From Lates calcarifer (lineage: Eukaryota > Chordata > Actinopteri > Centropomidae), in assembly GCF_001640805.2 (NCBI RefSeq), contig NC_066853.1:26490378-26554377 (forward strand): DNA of 64,000 nucleotides. Direction: 5' to 3'. The translations under genes and the position numbers were made by a program. Each line of letters opens with the position of its first letter. Position 1 is the first letter of the stretch. Positions 24,401-38,300 of the stretch are shown one piece after another. The notes below the pieces were generated by a model. That model searched no databases, was not told the DNA's origin, and saw only the letters and a list, made by a program, of their open reading frames with translations.

Positions 24401-27400
24401 ACTTTGACTGCTATAGGATCCGGCGGATGAAGGCTGAAAATGTAACTTTGTCCTGCTTTTGAGGTTCCCACCAAAATCAGAAAGTCAAGATAATTCTCAA
24501 GGCAAATAGACCTCAAACATAGACCTCTAAGCAGATCTGCCTCACTGGAAGTTATAATGACTTAACCTGGGGTCTCGTGTATGACTTAACACTGTACACA
24601 CAAAACAGGCCTCCCCAATATTAACCCTGAATATCCTTATTCCTTTTCATCTCAGCCACATTATTTGAGAAAACAGTCATCAAATTGCGTAATTTTTTAA
24701 TAGAACATGGGAACAGAGTGTCTTTTACATAATCTCCTAATACTGTCAACTACGCTGATACAATCTATAAATTAATTAATTAAAGAATAGAAAATAGAAT
24801 AATAAATAGAATGGGGATTTATTATGTCGTCTACTTAATTGTATGATTTGGATTAAGGACTAGATGACAAATGGGACTATATGTTTGAAAATTTTCTCTT
24901 AGCAGGCATTTTCATCCAGACCTGCAGCAGCTCATAATAGCTACACTGGAGAGGGAAATGAACATTCCACTGTGGAGTGCCTACTGTGGATGGCACTTAA
25001 CTTGACTAGGGCTATGGAAAAAAAACTAAAACATAATACATGGAAAAATGTAGCATTATAACATACAGATGTGGCTATACATCTGTATACATAGCTAAGG
25101 TTTAATATGGAACTCAATAATTATTGTTTTAATTTTTTAAATCATATGTGGCCTGTAGTTTCTCATACTTCAGATTTGTGTCCCAGTACTGTATCCCATA
25201 GACATTCATTACTTACAGCAATACTTGTTTCATTTGTCTCATCTTTCCTATGCCTTGTTCCCCATAGTCTTGCTTTTTTCCACAGTGCCTACAGTACCAG
25301 TTTGTTACGTATTTTATTAGTACTATTGCATTACTCTACATTCACTTTACATTACATTCAACAAAATTACACTATAAATTGCTGGCTGTGTTACAAAATT
25401 TCATTAGAATATGATTTACTTGGCTTTCAATAGAATTGAGATATTATGCCTCTCAAAGATAGTGTTTATTTTGGACTATTGTACTGGGTTTGCTTCATAA
25501 AGGTGTTAATGTTATTGTGTTCATACTTCTTTCTGCTCTCTAGTTGTCTTCATATCCTCTCTTTCAATGACAAATACAGTGTTGACCCTAGAGAAACCCT
25601 TGGGGGTTGTGAAGTTCTTTGTGCTAACCCCATTACACCTCAGAGAGAATGGGGACACAGATACTAAAGACTGTCAAAGCCATGCAGCTAGCCCTTGTAG
25701 AATGTCAGACTAGCATGGATACTGCTGCAGCACAGAGAGATAATAGGCTCTTTACAGACACGCGCTCACACAGACAAGCTTAGGCTTTGACACATGTAAT
25801 GGTGTATCCACTACTGGATAGTCATGTGATGGTCAGTTCCAGTAGAAGAATTTTTGCATGCATGGTTCTATAGAGATCTACAGCACAAGCGTGTTTTTAG
25901 AGTCCTGGTAGAACTGAAAAATATTGCTGAAATAGCTGCAAAGCAACCTTTTTTTCATGAAATGGAACTCCACTTACAGTCAAGGCCAAGGCACCCCTGC
26001 ACTTCTCTCAGATGATGGACCTCTCACAGAAAATTTTTGCAATTAAAATGCTTTGGCATTCACATGTTTATTTCTTTTGTTTGCATCGGAACAACGCAAA
26101 AAAGCAAGTAGACTGGACAAAATGATTGGCACTGCATGCTTTAAGTTTTGGTATGATGAAGCCAATAGGCTTCTCAGATCTCAGAGTTATTGTTAGATTT
26201 ATGGGGCTTCCTGGATTTAATATGAGAGAGTCAAGATAAAAGTTAAGCAAAGCTGCTGGGATCTGAGGGTTTTAACAGCATGTGTAACTGTGCATGGTCA
26301 ACATAAAAATGATTTCCAATAGCCTGGCCAAGTAAATGGAAAACCCAATGGGGCCAAGAACAGTGCCCTGAGGGACACCACATCTCAACTTGGCTGTTGA
26401 GGAAGTGGAGTCTCCCAGAGTGACAGTTCTGTTGGCAAGATGTGAACATAGAAAGCTAAGAGCAATGCCCTTGATCCATATGCATGTCTGTAAGTGCTGT
26501 ACTAGGATACCTTAATCAATGGTAACAAAGGTGGCTCTTAAATCTAAAAGAATTACATTCAAGCAGTCACATTTGTCTGCAGTTAGCTGCAGTCGTTAGT
26601 AACCTCAACAAGTGTTTGCTTAGGCAATTAGTTTACATCGGTCCAAATTATGTTTGAAGATGGACTGGGCTTCTAGAGCATTAGGATTCATTACAGTTCT
26701 TTAACTGTAACCTGTAAGCACTGTTATTAAATAGCAAATACAGTGGGGAAGAAAAAGGCCAAACTACATATCCTTAACATACCTTTGTGTGATACTATGA
26801 AAAAAATGACCCTATTAAGTATTTGGCACCATTGCCACCAGTGTATTTTTTTTAAACCTGATGCTTTATAGCTTACAGTACCATTACAGGGTTTCCGTCA
26901 TGACATTGGTTAGGAAGTTGTGTAGCAGAGGTCAAACTGCTTGTGCTTCTCTACTTAAACAATAAGAATTGCCTTATACAACCCCACCTTCATTTTGGCT
27001 GTTGGAGCCCTTAGCTGTTTTTCTTTCCTGCTTAACTTGTAAAATTTCAGGGGGTGCTGACGTTGTGTAACATGGCATAGCATTGATGTGTTAGGGTATT
27101 TTTTTATCTTTTAACAGATTTTCACCTGCATTAATGCTTTGTATTAACACCTTACCATATTTTCACCATATGTCTTATGCAGAAAGCGGTTCCCTTAGTG
27201 CACACAGACACACATATTCATGCATGACATGTTCTTACATTTGCATTTCCATGTTCGCATCTCTTAAGTACATACATGGACCCAGACATATCATCTCATT
27301 CATTCTGTGCCACACTCACAATTCAGCCCTCCACTGTGAGGATAAGAGGTGTAAACCCAGCTTCTCTTTATTTAAACTACTCCAGCACTCTGGATACCTG

Positions 27401-29046
27401 CATGGCCTACATTCCCAGACAGGCGGTACTCTTAAACGCTACAGTCTAAGCACAGTATTGCATTTTACTAGCCTGTTGTGTTATTGTGACAAAGATCAAA
27501 GTTTGAACTTGAAAAGTCCTCTGTGGCAAAAGCCCTGTAGAGGTGGTATTACATTTACATTGAGTTTTTTCAATGGCATGTTTACTGTAAATATTCATGC
27601 CCTGCGTGAGTGAGTCAAGCGATAAGTGGCTTTAACAAGCAATAAAAAGACACTTACAGCTGATAAGGCATGTCTCTTAGTTTAATGAAGGGCTTAACCA
27701 ACCTCTAGCTGCTGTCCTTTATTAAAGACAACCACAAGAGCATTTTAATTCTATAGTCTGTGAGCAGGAAAAGGGGATTTTGGAGGAATGTTGAAGAGTC
27801 CATGGAAATCATCAAGATCAGAGGATGATGAATGCTCCAGGCACATCCAAGACTACTGTATGGTATATCAGCCTCTAAAGGAATGCTATATAAAAGATGA
27901 TCACCACTTGTACTATCCTTGTCAGCACGGCAGGCCAACTTTAGAAAAACATCTTAATCAACATTCTTCTTTGCGGATGCATAGTTGGCTATTTATAGTT
28001 TTAAAGTCCCCAAATGTTGAATGTTGTCTCAACACAAGCAGCCCTACAAGAAAATTTGACAAAATTAGGATTAAGTCAGGAACTAGCTGATTAAATAATA
28101 AGGCTATCTATCTAACAAGGCATTTAATGCCAGCTTTCAACACTCAGCATATATTTAGAATGGTACCAAAATGTGTAGTCAAGACCGTTTAAGTGAAGTC
28201 CAGTGAAACTGCTGATCTCCTGATATTTTCACATACAACAGTTTCTAGAGTTCACTCAGAATGGTGCAGAAAACAAAAACATTCAGTGAGCAAATCTGCA
28301 AACAGAGCTGACAGACGGATTATGATAACTCAATCACTCACACAGTTAGAACTGGTGAGGAGAAAAGCATCTGAGAATGCACAACATGTTTAACCTTGAT
28401 TGACAAAGCAAAAGTAATCTCAAACTGGTTTCATGAACATGGCAGTGAGTTCAGTGAACTTCAGTTGCCTCCCCAGTCACCAGATCTGAATCCAGTAGAA
28501 AACCTTTTGGATGCATACACAATGTGCAGAAGAAATGATGCAATGCTCTCATGTCAACATGGAGCAGAAGCCCAAAGTACTGTTTCCAACATCTTGTGGG
28601 ATACATGCCACAAGATGTTTTTGTGAGGAAAGGAAAGCCCTACCCAATGTCAGTATTGTATTCTTAAAAACAAAAAAACACTAATCTCAAACACTGGCTG
28701 AGGCCTAAACAGTCTTAATAAAAATACCCATCAGACTGAGACAAGTCAGAGTCAGACCACACACCCATGAGACAGACACAGATTACAAAAATATTTTCTG
28801 AGAGACAGCAACCAAGGTTCTACAGCTCTGTTTGGTCGTTATCATTTTGAACTTGTGCATTTTGAAGTGGTAAGCCACAGCCTTCACATATTATGTCAAA
28901 TCAAGCAGCTGGACTTCACTATTCAATGATGTTTTACAATTAAGATGGAAACTAAGAATAAGCAGGATTCTGTGTGTAGCACTTGTGTGAGGTAATACAC
29001 GAGCATGTTGGGAAAGAATGAGATCGTCTGATGCCCTTGCGAGTGT

Positions 29047-29089
<43 letters not shown>

Positions 29090-32000
29090 CACTGACACTG
29101 TCTTCAAGACGAGCCACTCAGCTGTCACCTCAGCCCCATGTGGCAGATGAGGCGCTCAGCAATCTCAGTGACAGACACAAGATGTCTTGGACTGCCAGGG
29201 GCGTGCACACTGACACTGATGCACACACACACCGCCTGCGTAAAATGTAGCTCAAACAGATGCGCTCAGCTGCGAATCATGCCTACTGGTCAAATATATG
29301 TTTTTAGGGATGAACAGGTATGTGTAGAGGACAAGGCCAAAGCAAGCGAGTGATCTCTTGACATTTTAACTAATCCCTTCTAGCTTGTGGTTTCTTGCAC
29401 ATTTGCGAGATTTGCTAGCAGCCAGAATTGGCTTTTTCACATATGCAACCTGTCATGTTAGATTGGATGATGACATGATGCAGACCAGGGATGTGATGGC
29501 TCAAACGCTGAAATGAACTGTGATTGCATTTAGATGACATCGCCAACTTGAGGCTACTGGCCTTTCTGTTCAAGCTGTGGGTTCAGAAGTGGATTCTTTA
29601 ACTGTTGTGGTGTCTCATACATGGGCAAACATCTCACCATGAAGCCAGCAGCATTTACAAGACTTACTGTGACATATATGCCATAAGAGTTGACACCCAT
29701 TGACAGCCTGCATTGCTATTGTATCTTTTCAGAAAAAAAAAAAGTTTTTGTAAATCTCCTGACAATCCCAGGCCTACATATCATATTAACTATACAAACT
29801 TCCAGTGTCAGTGTAATGGGTTTCCATGGGGGCAGGTGTTGGTCAGTTGTTTGTATACTTCTTAGGAGAGGTGTGATTAGTCATAGTCCAACTTTGGGGT
29901 GACATTTAGGCTTTTGTGACTGTGCTTGTTTGTTTATGTACACAAGTCCAGACAGGCCACAGTGGCATTGCGTGATGCGCGTGAGGGAACAGGCTGTACC
30001 TGCCACGGCCCCGTGTTTGGTGGCTCAGGGCAAACACACGGTACCTGTCAAAAGCAGTTAGAGCCCCGTTCAGCAGCCTGCCCTGCATGGCATCCTGTCA
30101 GACGCCAGCTGAACTTTTCACTTGTCAATTCTGAAAGGTTAGTGCTAAAATCAGCAACGACAGATGCAAATGGATGGATGCTTTCCTAGCATTTTTGTGC
30201 TGGGATGCTTCATGTCGCATAGACCACCTTGTCTGCCCCCTCCCACCTCCACTCTACTCTGTCATGGCCTCTCTTTAGCCCCTTTGTTCCCCTTTCAGAA
30301 CACATCTGTCTGTGAGGGCAGGTAATACCTTACCACTTCAGGCCCTAAGTAGTATTTGTTTGGGGTTTGGTATGCCCTAGATCCCTCACCCACTTGGCAT
30401 GCCCCTTCATATTCCATATTAATCCAATTAGTCTTCCATGCACAAAACCCCCTTTCCCAGGTGACGCCACATAGCTATAGCTGTTGTTTTCAGAGCAGGT
30501 TTTTAATGTATCATGTTGGGTAGCTGCTTGGTAGTTGGTAACGTCTTTAAAAATGTCATTGCTCTTGTTTAAGATTGTTTTTTGGACATTATTGCCTTTA
30601 TTTTTGCCATTTACAGGACAGAACAAAACAAATTTGTGAAGTAAGAAAGTAGTGACTATTCAGACCAGGAGACAGTTTCTTCATGTTGCCAACATCCAAG
30701 CTACATGCCATTTGCAAGTATGGGATTTGTATTCATCAGTACAAACCCCATGGCAACCAGGCATACCTGATTGACAGCTGATAGTGGAGTAAGTCAGGAA
30801 ACAGGTGAATAAAAAATGGATGGATGGATATGTGTGTATAAGTTAGTCATCAAAATATGTTGGAATATGTGCAGGAAAGAGCTAAAACAATTTGTTGATT
30901 AAGCAGGCAGAAAATTCTTCTGCAGCTGTTTTGATAATTTATTATAATACCTTTCAGTCGTTAATCAAGCAAAAATGTCAGGCAGCACATCCAAGATGAG
31001 GATTTATTGCTCTCCTCTGTTATATATCATTGTAAATCAAATATCTGTGGGTTTGGACTGTTGGTCAGATGAAACAAGCTATTCGAGGACCTTACCTTGT
31101 GCTTTGGGAACGTGTGATGGGAATTTTTCTATATTTCATTTTATAGAATAACAGAGTAACTGATTAATTGTGAAAATAATCACAGACAATAATCACTGAT
31201 AATAACAATAGCCATTAGTTATACTTCTAGTGCAGAATAGGGTTATCGCAGAAAAATGCTGTGAAGAATTCATGTTGTGTAAAATGTCTGAAAGAACCTT
31301 TTCTTTCTTTGTATTTGTGTTTGTACTTTCATCCTTATGAACCATGATATCTTAAGAACACCTTGAAGGAATTTATTCAAATTTGCTACAGACAATCACT
31401 TAGACTCAAGAATGAATTTTGTGGTCAATTATATAATTCTTAATATAATTAAAATAAAATATACTTAATACTTTTTACTAAATTGTTTTGAGAATGTGCC
31501 ATAACTTACTGAGTACAATTTTAACAGTTAGTCTGTGGTTTCAGGTTGAATTGAAGATGAAGTACAATGACCAACACTGCAAGTCCAGAGGTCTTCTCCC
31601 AGGCCATCGTTGGTATGAGATTCAGGCCTACAGGGCTCTAAACCAGGCCCTAGGCAGGTATATCTGTCCTTCACAGCATTTACAGTGTTACTGAAGATTT
31701 ACTTTTGTGTTCTGACTCTTATTACTTAAACCTTCAAACTTTATTTTACAGGTGTATCCGCCACAGGAATGACTGGGGTGCTCTGATTCTAGTGGATGAC
31801 CGTTTCGGGAATAATCCCAATAAGTACATTACAGGTACTTAGTACTTACAGCGTGTCAACAGTGGCCCAATTTGTTATCTGCACAGCCTCTCACCTTGAA
31901 CACTAGATGGCAGTAGGTATCCATTATAAGAATTTTGATAGTCTTTGTTCTTGATGTTTGTGTCTGGGTAATTTCAGGTCTATCTAAGTGGGTTCGCCAG

Positions 32001-32315
32001 CTTGTTAAGCATCATGACACCTTCAGCAGTGCTATACAATCTCTGGTAGCATTCTCTCAGGTGCAGCAGAAAGTGAAGGTGGCCCCTGCAGACAGCCAGA
32101 CACCCTGCTCTACAGCCTCATCTTCAAACAGTCACTTGCCTGTAACTCTAGAGGAACAGGGTCAACATCAGTCACCTCACTCACATGTCAAACTGCCTGA
32201 AGCTGAGCAAAATGAGAAAGGTGAGATAAATGAAAGTGCTGAAGAGCATTTTGGTGCTGCAGGGCCTGATATATCTATATATCTATATCTATATGTATAT
32301 GTGTGTCTGTATGTA

Positions 32316-32392
<77 letters not shown>

Positions 32393-35300
32393 TTAGACAA
32401 AGTCAAAACTCTAAAACTTTACATCACAGAAAAATAGGGGTGCATCAAAGGATCAGATTGATGTCATTCTATGACAGTTTTGTCATGGGGTTTATTGTAT
32501 TTTAGTCTTTGTATTCTAATTAATTTCCAGTAGTGCTGTGATAAAGAAGTCTTCTTTGTCTGCGGTAACTAAACCATTGATAAATGAAAGCGTAGAAGAT
32601 CTTAGCCAATAGCACCACACTGCTCCCCCTGTTCAGTATCTAGTCTAACTCCTTTTTTCTTTCCTCATGAATTATGACATTTAAAGCTGCTCTCAAAAGA
32701 TGCATGTTGTTTTTTTGTGCTCAAGGATGTATGACCATGACATCACCACAAAAAATATGTTGAGATGACATGTTTGCACATTGTCTTGGTGAGCGCCCAT
32801 TGTGTGTGGGGGTCATGACAAGGTTGAGCTGTTACTCAGTTGAATTTGGTGTGGTGGATAAGGATGGTAGAAGGGCAGGAGAACCCCCCCCACCCCCTCA
32901 TAGTTAGGGCTGGATGTTGGGGGTGGGGGCACTGGGATCAGTTGAGTGGCTTGCCTCATTACTGTAAGGTCTTTTGCATGCCTGAGTGGCGCTGGAGCGA
33001 GCTGATGAGCAGATGTTGGACTGTTGCTTTTAATTAAATCCCCTTGACCTTTGTTTGGGTTATATTGAGCGTAAGCCTGCATTTATATCTTTCTTTATAA
33101 AATGGCCTGTGCATACCAGTCTCATTTCATGGTGAGACTTAAAAGCTTCTTTGTGAGTCTTAATGTATTTAGTGTGGTGTCTTTATCAGAGTTATAGACT
33201 AGTTTAAGTTTTAAAAGTGTTTAAACTCATGTTTAATGTGTGGAACACTGAATGTTGTTTCCTTGATGCAGAGACACATGAGAAAAGAACACCTCAGCCT
33301 CTGTACCACATTTTCACCTCCAGCCCCATTAGCACCTGCCTCAAGAAGGCAATCTTTAAAGAAAAAGCACCCAGTAATCCCAGCAAGCACTTGGAAGCAC
33401 CTAATCATTCTGAGCACCACCAGATCTCCTCTCCACAAGAGAAGACTGAGGTGTCTGGTCTTAAACAAGGGGCAGAAGACGCATCCAGTGAAATCAAAGT
33501 GGAGCCACACAATCTGGCTATGGAGCTGTCTGCAGTAACAATCCCATCCAGCTTTGAAAGTGAAGCACCCTTAGCAAACAATCCAGATGAAGATGATACA
33601 GATGAGGACCAGACCATCTTCTTCACTCCAGAACTTTTTGAGGTTGAAGGAGATGAAGACAGTCCACAGAAAGAGACAAAGGAAGAGTCACCTCCCAGGA
33701 TGGTTTTAGGGGCAGAGAGCTCTGCTCCACTGTCAGAAGAACTTTTTAGTTCTGGGCAGGCCCAAGGGCAAGCATCTGGTTTTGATGGACAGAATCCTAT
33801 TTCATTGAGTAAGGAGAGCACAGAGCTGTCACAGGAACATAAAGAGGAAGTCACAGGACAAAAGCAAGGTGAGGAGAGAGAGCAGGTGGATAACCAGAGC
33901 AGGCAGTCAGGCAGGAGGCTCAGCCGGCTGTCCAGGTCCAGGCAGAAGCTTCCCTCCTCTCCAACAGGTAACTAACAACCTGGACACAAGAAATATTGTC
34001 AACATCTTGAATGTAAATAATGTGCAAATACTTTGTTCAGTGCACAAAATGGTGGCAAATATCTCCCCAACAGAGATGTGTAATCAATGCTGAAATTGAT
34101 ATTGAAAATAGATGTGTAATTGTGTAATGTAAAATGCCACATCCAGTTCAATAAACTGCATACTTTTCATATTTGTTTCCAAAACATTGCTCCACAGTTC
34201 ATCTTATAGACCTAACCAAGTATGCTTTACCTGCCTCAGGCAATAAGCCCACACACTACATCTGTACAGGCCGCAACCAAGCCAGCTCCCATCTCAAATC
34301 AGCTTCTCATGTCGTGTGACAGAACACTGTATTAAGGCCATTAAGTGCTTGTTCTCAGTTAACATATAACTAGCTGCTGATTGAATGTGAATTTTAACAA
34401 ATCATTAAAAAGCAAGACCAAGTACATATTATTTATTTTCTTGAAAAAGCCTGTCATCATCTAGTTCTGTTTTAATGGTCTGTAGATCATCGATGAGGCA
34501 CGTCGGTGCATTAGACAAGCCTGATTTAATTAAACCACAAACCTTCATTCTGTTCATTTTGTTTCAGTTCCAGTTTTGTAATTATGTGCTGTAAACTAAA
34601 GTGAGGGTTTTTTTTTGTTTGTTTTACCTTCAGCACAAGCATTCATCTATGTTCTGTTAAATTACAATAAAATGAAATGTTAGCTTGTCACACTGATGTT
34701 TCTTAATGGCCCAATTTCAGTTGTGGAAGAAGTAATCATTTACCTTACTGATAGCCAAGTTAAATCTGATTTAATTTATATTTTTTCATATATAAATTAT
34801 CACAAATCACAAATTTGCTCAAGGGGGCTCAATAATCTGTACAGCCTACAACATCCTCTGTCCTTAGACTGGGAAAAAGAAAAACTCCCCAAAAAATCTT
34901 TAATGTGAAATAAATGGAAGAAACCTCAGGAAGAGCAACAGAGGGAGGATCACTCTTCCAGTACAGACAGACATGTGATAGAGGTCATGTCAGAACAATA
35001 TTGATGACAACATTATAGTTTGGAAACATTAATATAATCTGGGAACGACTTCATGTGTCGCCAAACAGATTGAGCCACTCAACCTCTCCATCAGGAGATG
35101 TTTCATGAAGGTTGATGTTCCAACATAGAGAGCCTGAGTGAAAATAGAGGACAAAGAGGAGAAATAGAGAGAGAGAGGAGTGTACAGCCTGCATGCCCAT
35201 ACACTTGACTAACAACAATAAACAGAGATGTTTAGAGAAAGTTTGCAGTAATCTTTTCAGCAGGACAACATGGACTGTACTGTGCCTGGTCTAAATGCTT

Positions 35301-38300
35301 CTTTATTATGTACATTAATATGATGATATCGCAAAAAAATCCTACCTTTATGAAGATTCTAATGTTCGGTTTTTGTTAAAGGTGTTTTACAATTTTATGT
35401 TTCTAATATTTTGTTCATTCCATTTATATCAATGAGGGTAGACCAAAGTATTAGAAACACCTCTCTTTATGATGCCATACAGTCCGATAGCAGCACAAAC
35501 AACAGCTCCCAGAGTTCAAATAAGTTTAAATCAACACCTCAAAAAAAACTCCAATTGATTATACATGAGCCTTTATCAAGATAGGATTTATTGCAGTTCT
35601 GCTGTACTAGACAACATTAGTTTTAGCAAGGTGTACCTAATGAACTGGCAACTCAGTGTATATCTTCACATAAAAAGTCCTATCAGTTTGTTAAAGAGAT
35701 ATTTATTTATTAGGTAACCCCATATAATTGTCAAAACTTCTCTTAATTATTTAAATACAGAAAACTAGCCCAGTGATGTTCACATCATTCATTTGCAGTA
35801 TAGTTTCCATATTTGTTGTCCTTAGATGTTATTTTGCCATATAATTCACTGACATTGAGCCTAACCTCTTCTTTTATACTTTATTCATGTAGGAAAACAG
35901 TGGTTATTTGTGACCTGTCTGTGTGCAGTACAGAATGTATGTGTAAGCAGCAGTTTAATGGGCAAATCTGATTGTTTGAGTGTGAGGAGCTGAGGTGATT
36001 TAATCAAGCCAATGCTAAATGCAGAATCATCAAATGGGGTAAGGGAGACAGAAAAATTAGATTAAACATGATAACACTGATGTGATTTGTCTCATTACAG
36101 TACAAACTTCACCAGTGTGTGATTTGCGCAGACAAGCAGAGTAGACAAGTGTTCCATTAAAGCCTTTCTTTGCTCATCAACTGCCTCCCCAAGACCCTTA
36201 TATATGTAATCGTGCATGACCACTCGTTAACATCATCAAAACACAGAGCGTGGAGAGGCCAGCGAATGTGTGTTAAAAGCACTTAATAGGGAGCCCATGT
36301 TAGTGAAAGACTCAGTAATGGCTGTGAATGGATGTTTCTTCCCATTAGTCTAATTCAGCCTTTTTCCCAAACAAAAATCATTAAAGCTACACTAAGACAT
36401 TTTTTTTCCTTAAAAAATGCACCAAACTATACTAAAACAAAAAAACTGAAATGCAACCAAGTAAGGGCTCCTTCCACTGAAATCCCCCAGAGCTGTGCTG
36501 TTTGCCCAAATTTAATTCTGACACTGGGAATGGGAATGAGTAATATATAATAAGTTATTTTAAAAAAAAAAATTTTAAATGCCCAATTATTCATTTCAAT
36601 AAGGAAAATAAGGGTGGTTTGGCAAAATAAATAAACCAAATCTTTTACTTTTTACTCTATAGCATAAACACTGTATGCCTCACAACCATTCACACTCACA
36701 TTCACACCCACAGGCAACTGAGTCACCAATTAACCTACATGTCTTTGGACTGTGGGAGGAAGTTGGAGTACCCAGAGAGAACCCGTGTAGGTGCAGAGAG
36801 ACCACACAAACTCCACACTGAGAAACCCTGAGTGAACTGGGGTTCGAACCCAGAAACAGAAGTTGCCACAACAATTTTAACGGGAGATGAATTAGAAGCT
36901 GTTCAAAAGCCTTCAGTCATTTCACATGATCATCATCAGCAGATGGAGCTGCACAGTTTTTATGGAATTGTAGAATTTTAAAATCACAATAAAAAAAAAA
37001 TCTTGTCCATGTTGGCTTTAAAGTTGAATTTCAAAGATCATTCTTCCAATTGAGAATAGTTGTAAGTGCATGTGCAGTATTTTGCCCCAAGACCTCAAAC
37101 TCATAGATCGATTATTAAAACAGCCTTTCTGAATCATATTATATTGTCTCACTGGTACCTGAACCGCTGATGCTGAAAGTCCTGTTCATCTGTGAAGCTG
37201 CTAGCTCAGAAAAACCTGACAAATGTACTTATTTGCTAAAAATGTGACTTATTAATTGACAGGTGGAGGTTATGAAGTCAGGAGCGTAGGGAGAGTCAGT
37301 CTTCAGCAGACTGAGACCAGGAGCAGCCAGAGGAGGACAGACACAGCCAGAGCAGATCACGAGTTAAAGGTACTGACCCAGGGTTTGAGGAGCAGACCAT
37401 CCAGAATCAGAGACAGAGGAGCATACAGCTCAAGAAAAAACAAAGATCAACAGAATGCTTATCAAGCACATCATCTGCCAGAGGGTCAGTACGATAGCTG
37501 GATTTCCTGCCGACAGACAGAGCACATCTTGAAACAAAGAGTGAACCCTAAAGTGACTGACTTAGGAAAGTCCTCTGTGGGTAGAAAAGAACACAAAGCT
37601 CTTAAAGAAGTGTCCACCACACCTGTTATTCCTACAACAGCTGAGTTTGACATAGTGACTCCCAGACAGGAAGAATTAGAGAATCTGCAAAGAGTTGTAG
37701 CAGCAGAGTGTAGTCATACTGGTCTAGCAGAGCGTGGTCCAGGAAGTCAGCACACTAAACCAACAGGTAAGTTGTGGAGAAAGTTTTGCGGCACAGTTAA
37801 CAATACATCACAAAAAGCATTGTCTTTCCACTATAGTGTCTTTTTTGAGGGAGGGGATGGAGTCATAGACTGTCACACTGTACACATTTACTTTAAAAAT
37901 AGAATTTTATCTTAGTCTAATCTCTAAGTGTTGAGTAAACAGTTTTAATCTTAAAAAAAAAGCACTGCTGTTAACCAAATGTAGCCTGTCTGCCCCCTTT
38001 CCACCCTCACTGTTCCTACTGCTGCAGACATGAAAACCATTACAGCTGCTTTCATGTCCAACCTTTGTTAACATCTCACTCCTTTTGATCATCATGTCTT
38101 CACACTGTATGACTGGATTTCACAGGAGAAGGCTGATTCATAGTACGAGAATGCAAATATGTACAAATGTACATGTACAAATATTCACTGAAATGCTTTT
38201 GCCAGAATTTCCTTCAGTATCACGATGCTGTAGTTTTATTTTTTAACTTGGCTGTTGCCATTTAAAAGAAAAAAATTAAATATGTCTTCATTTTCAATCA

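Larger units (their letters stand above)
22186..31544 (+). other. brip1: brip1 intron between window exons 10 and 11
   Basis: A 9.4 kb intron, the largest in the window. It holds repeat copies at 22795-22985 and 26255-26600, a small perfect hairpin at 25063-25088, an internally deleted Tc1 copy at 28190-28670, a (AC)19 microsatellite at 29049-29086 and a teleost repeat at 31330-31430. The longer open frames (for example 27134-27613) have no coding-like features that I can support. Confidence 0.8.
33968..37262 (+). other. brip1: brip1 intron between window exons 14 and 15
   Basis: A 3.3 kb intron. If not spliced, the transcript stops at 33973-33975. It holds dispersed repeats at 34825-35190, 35360-35665 and 36675-36865. 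AATAAA hexamers at 34151 and 34668 could serve a short isoform ending with exon 14. Confidence 0.7.

Noticed and set aside
27134..27613. 159-codon plus-strand open frame in a brip1 intron
   Set aside because: Length is within chance for this much sequence, and there is no homology or splice context.
31935..32396. Long version of brip1 exon 13 reading into an Ile-Tyr repeat
   Set aside because: The repeat part is a TA microsatellite; the donor at 32221 gives the right phase for exon 14.
36832..36852. tRNA-like B box GGTTCGAACCC
   Set aside because: It lies inside a dispersed repeat also found at 22795-22985, and no A box or cloverleaf can be placed around it.
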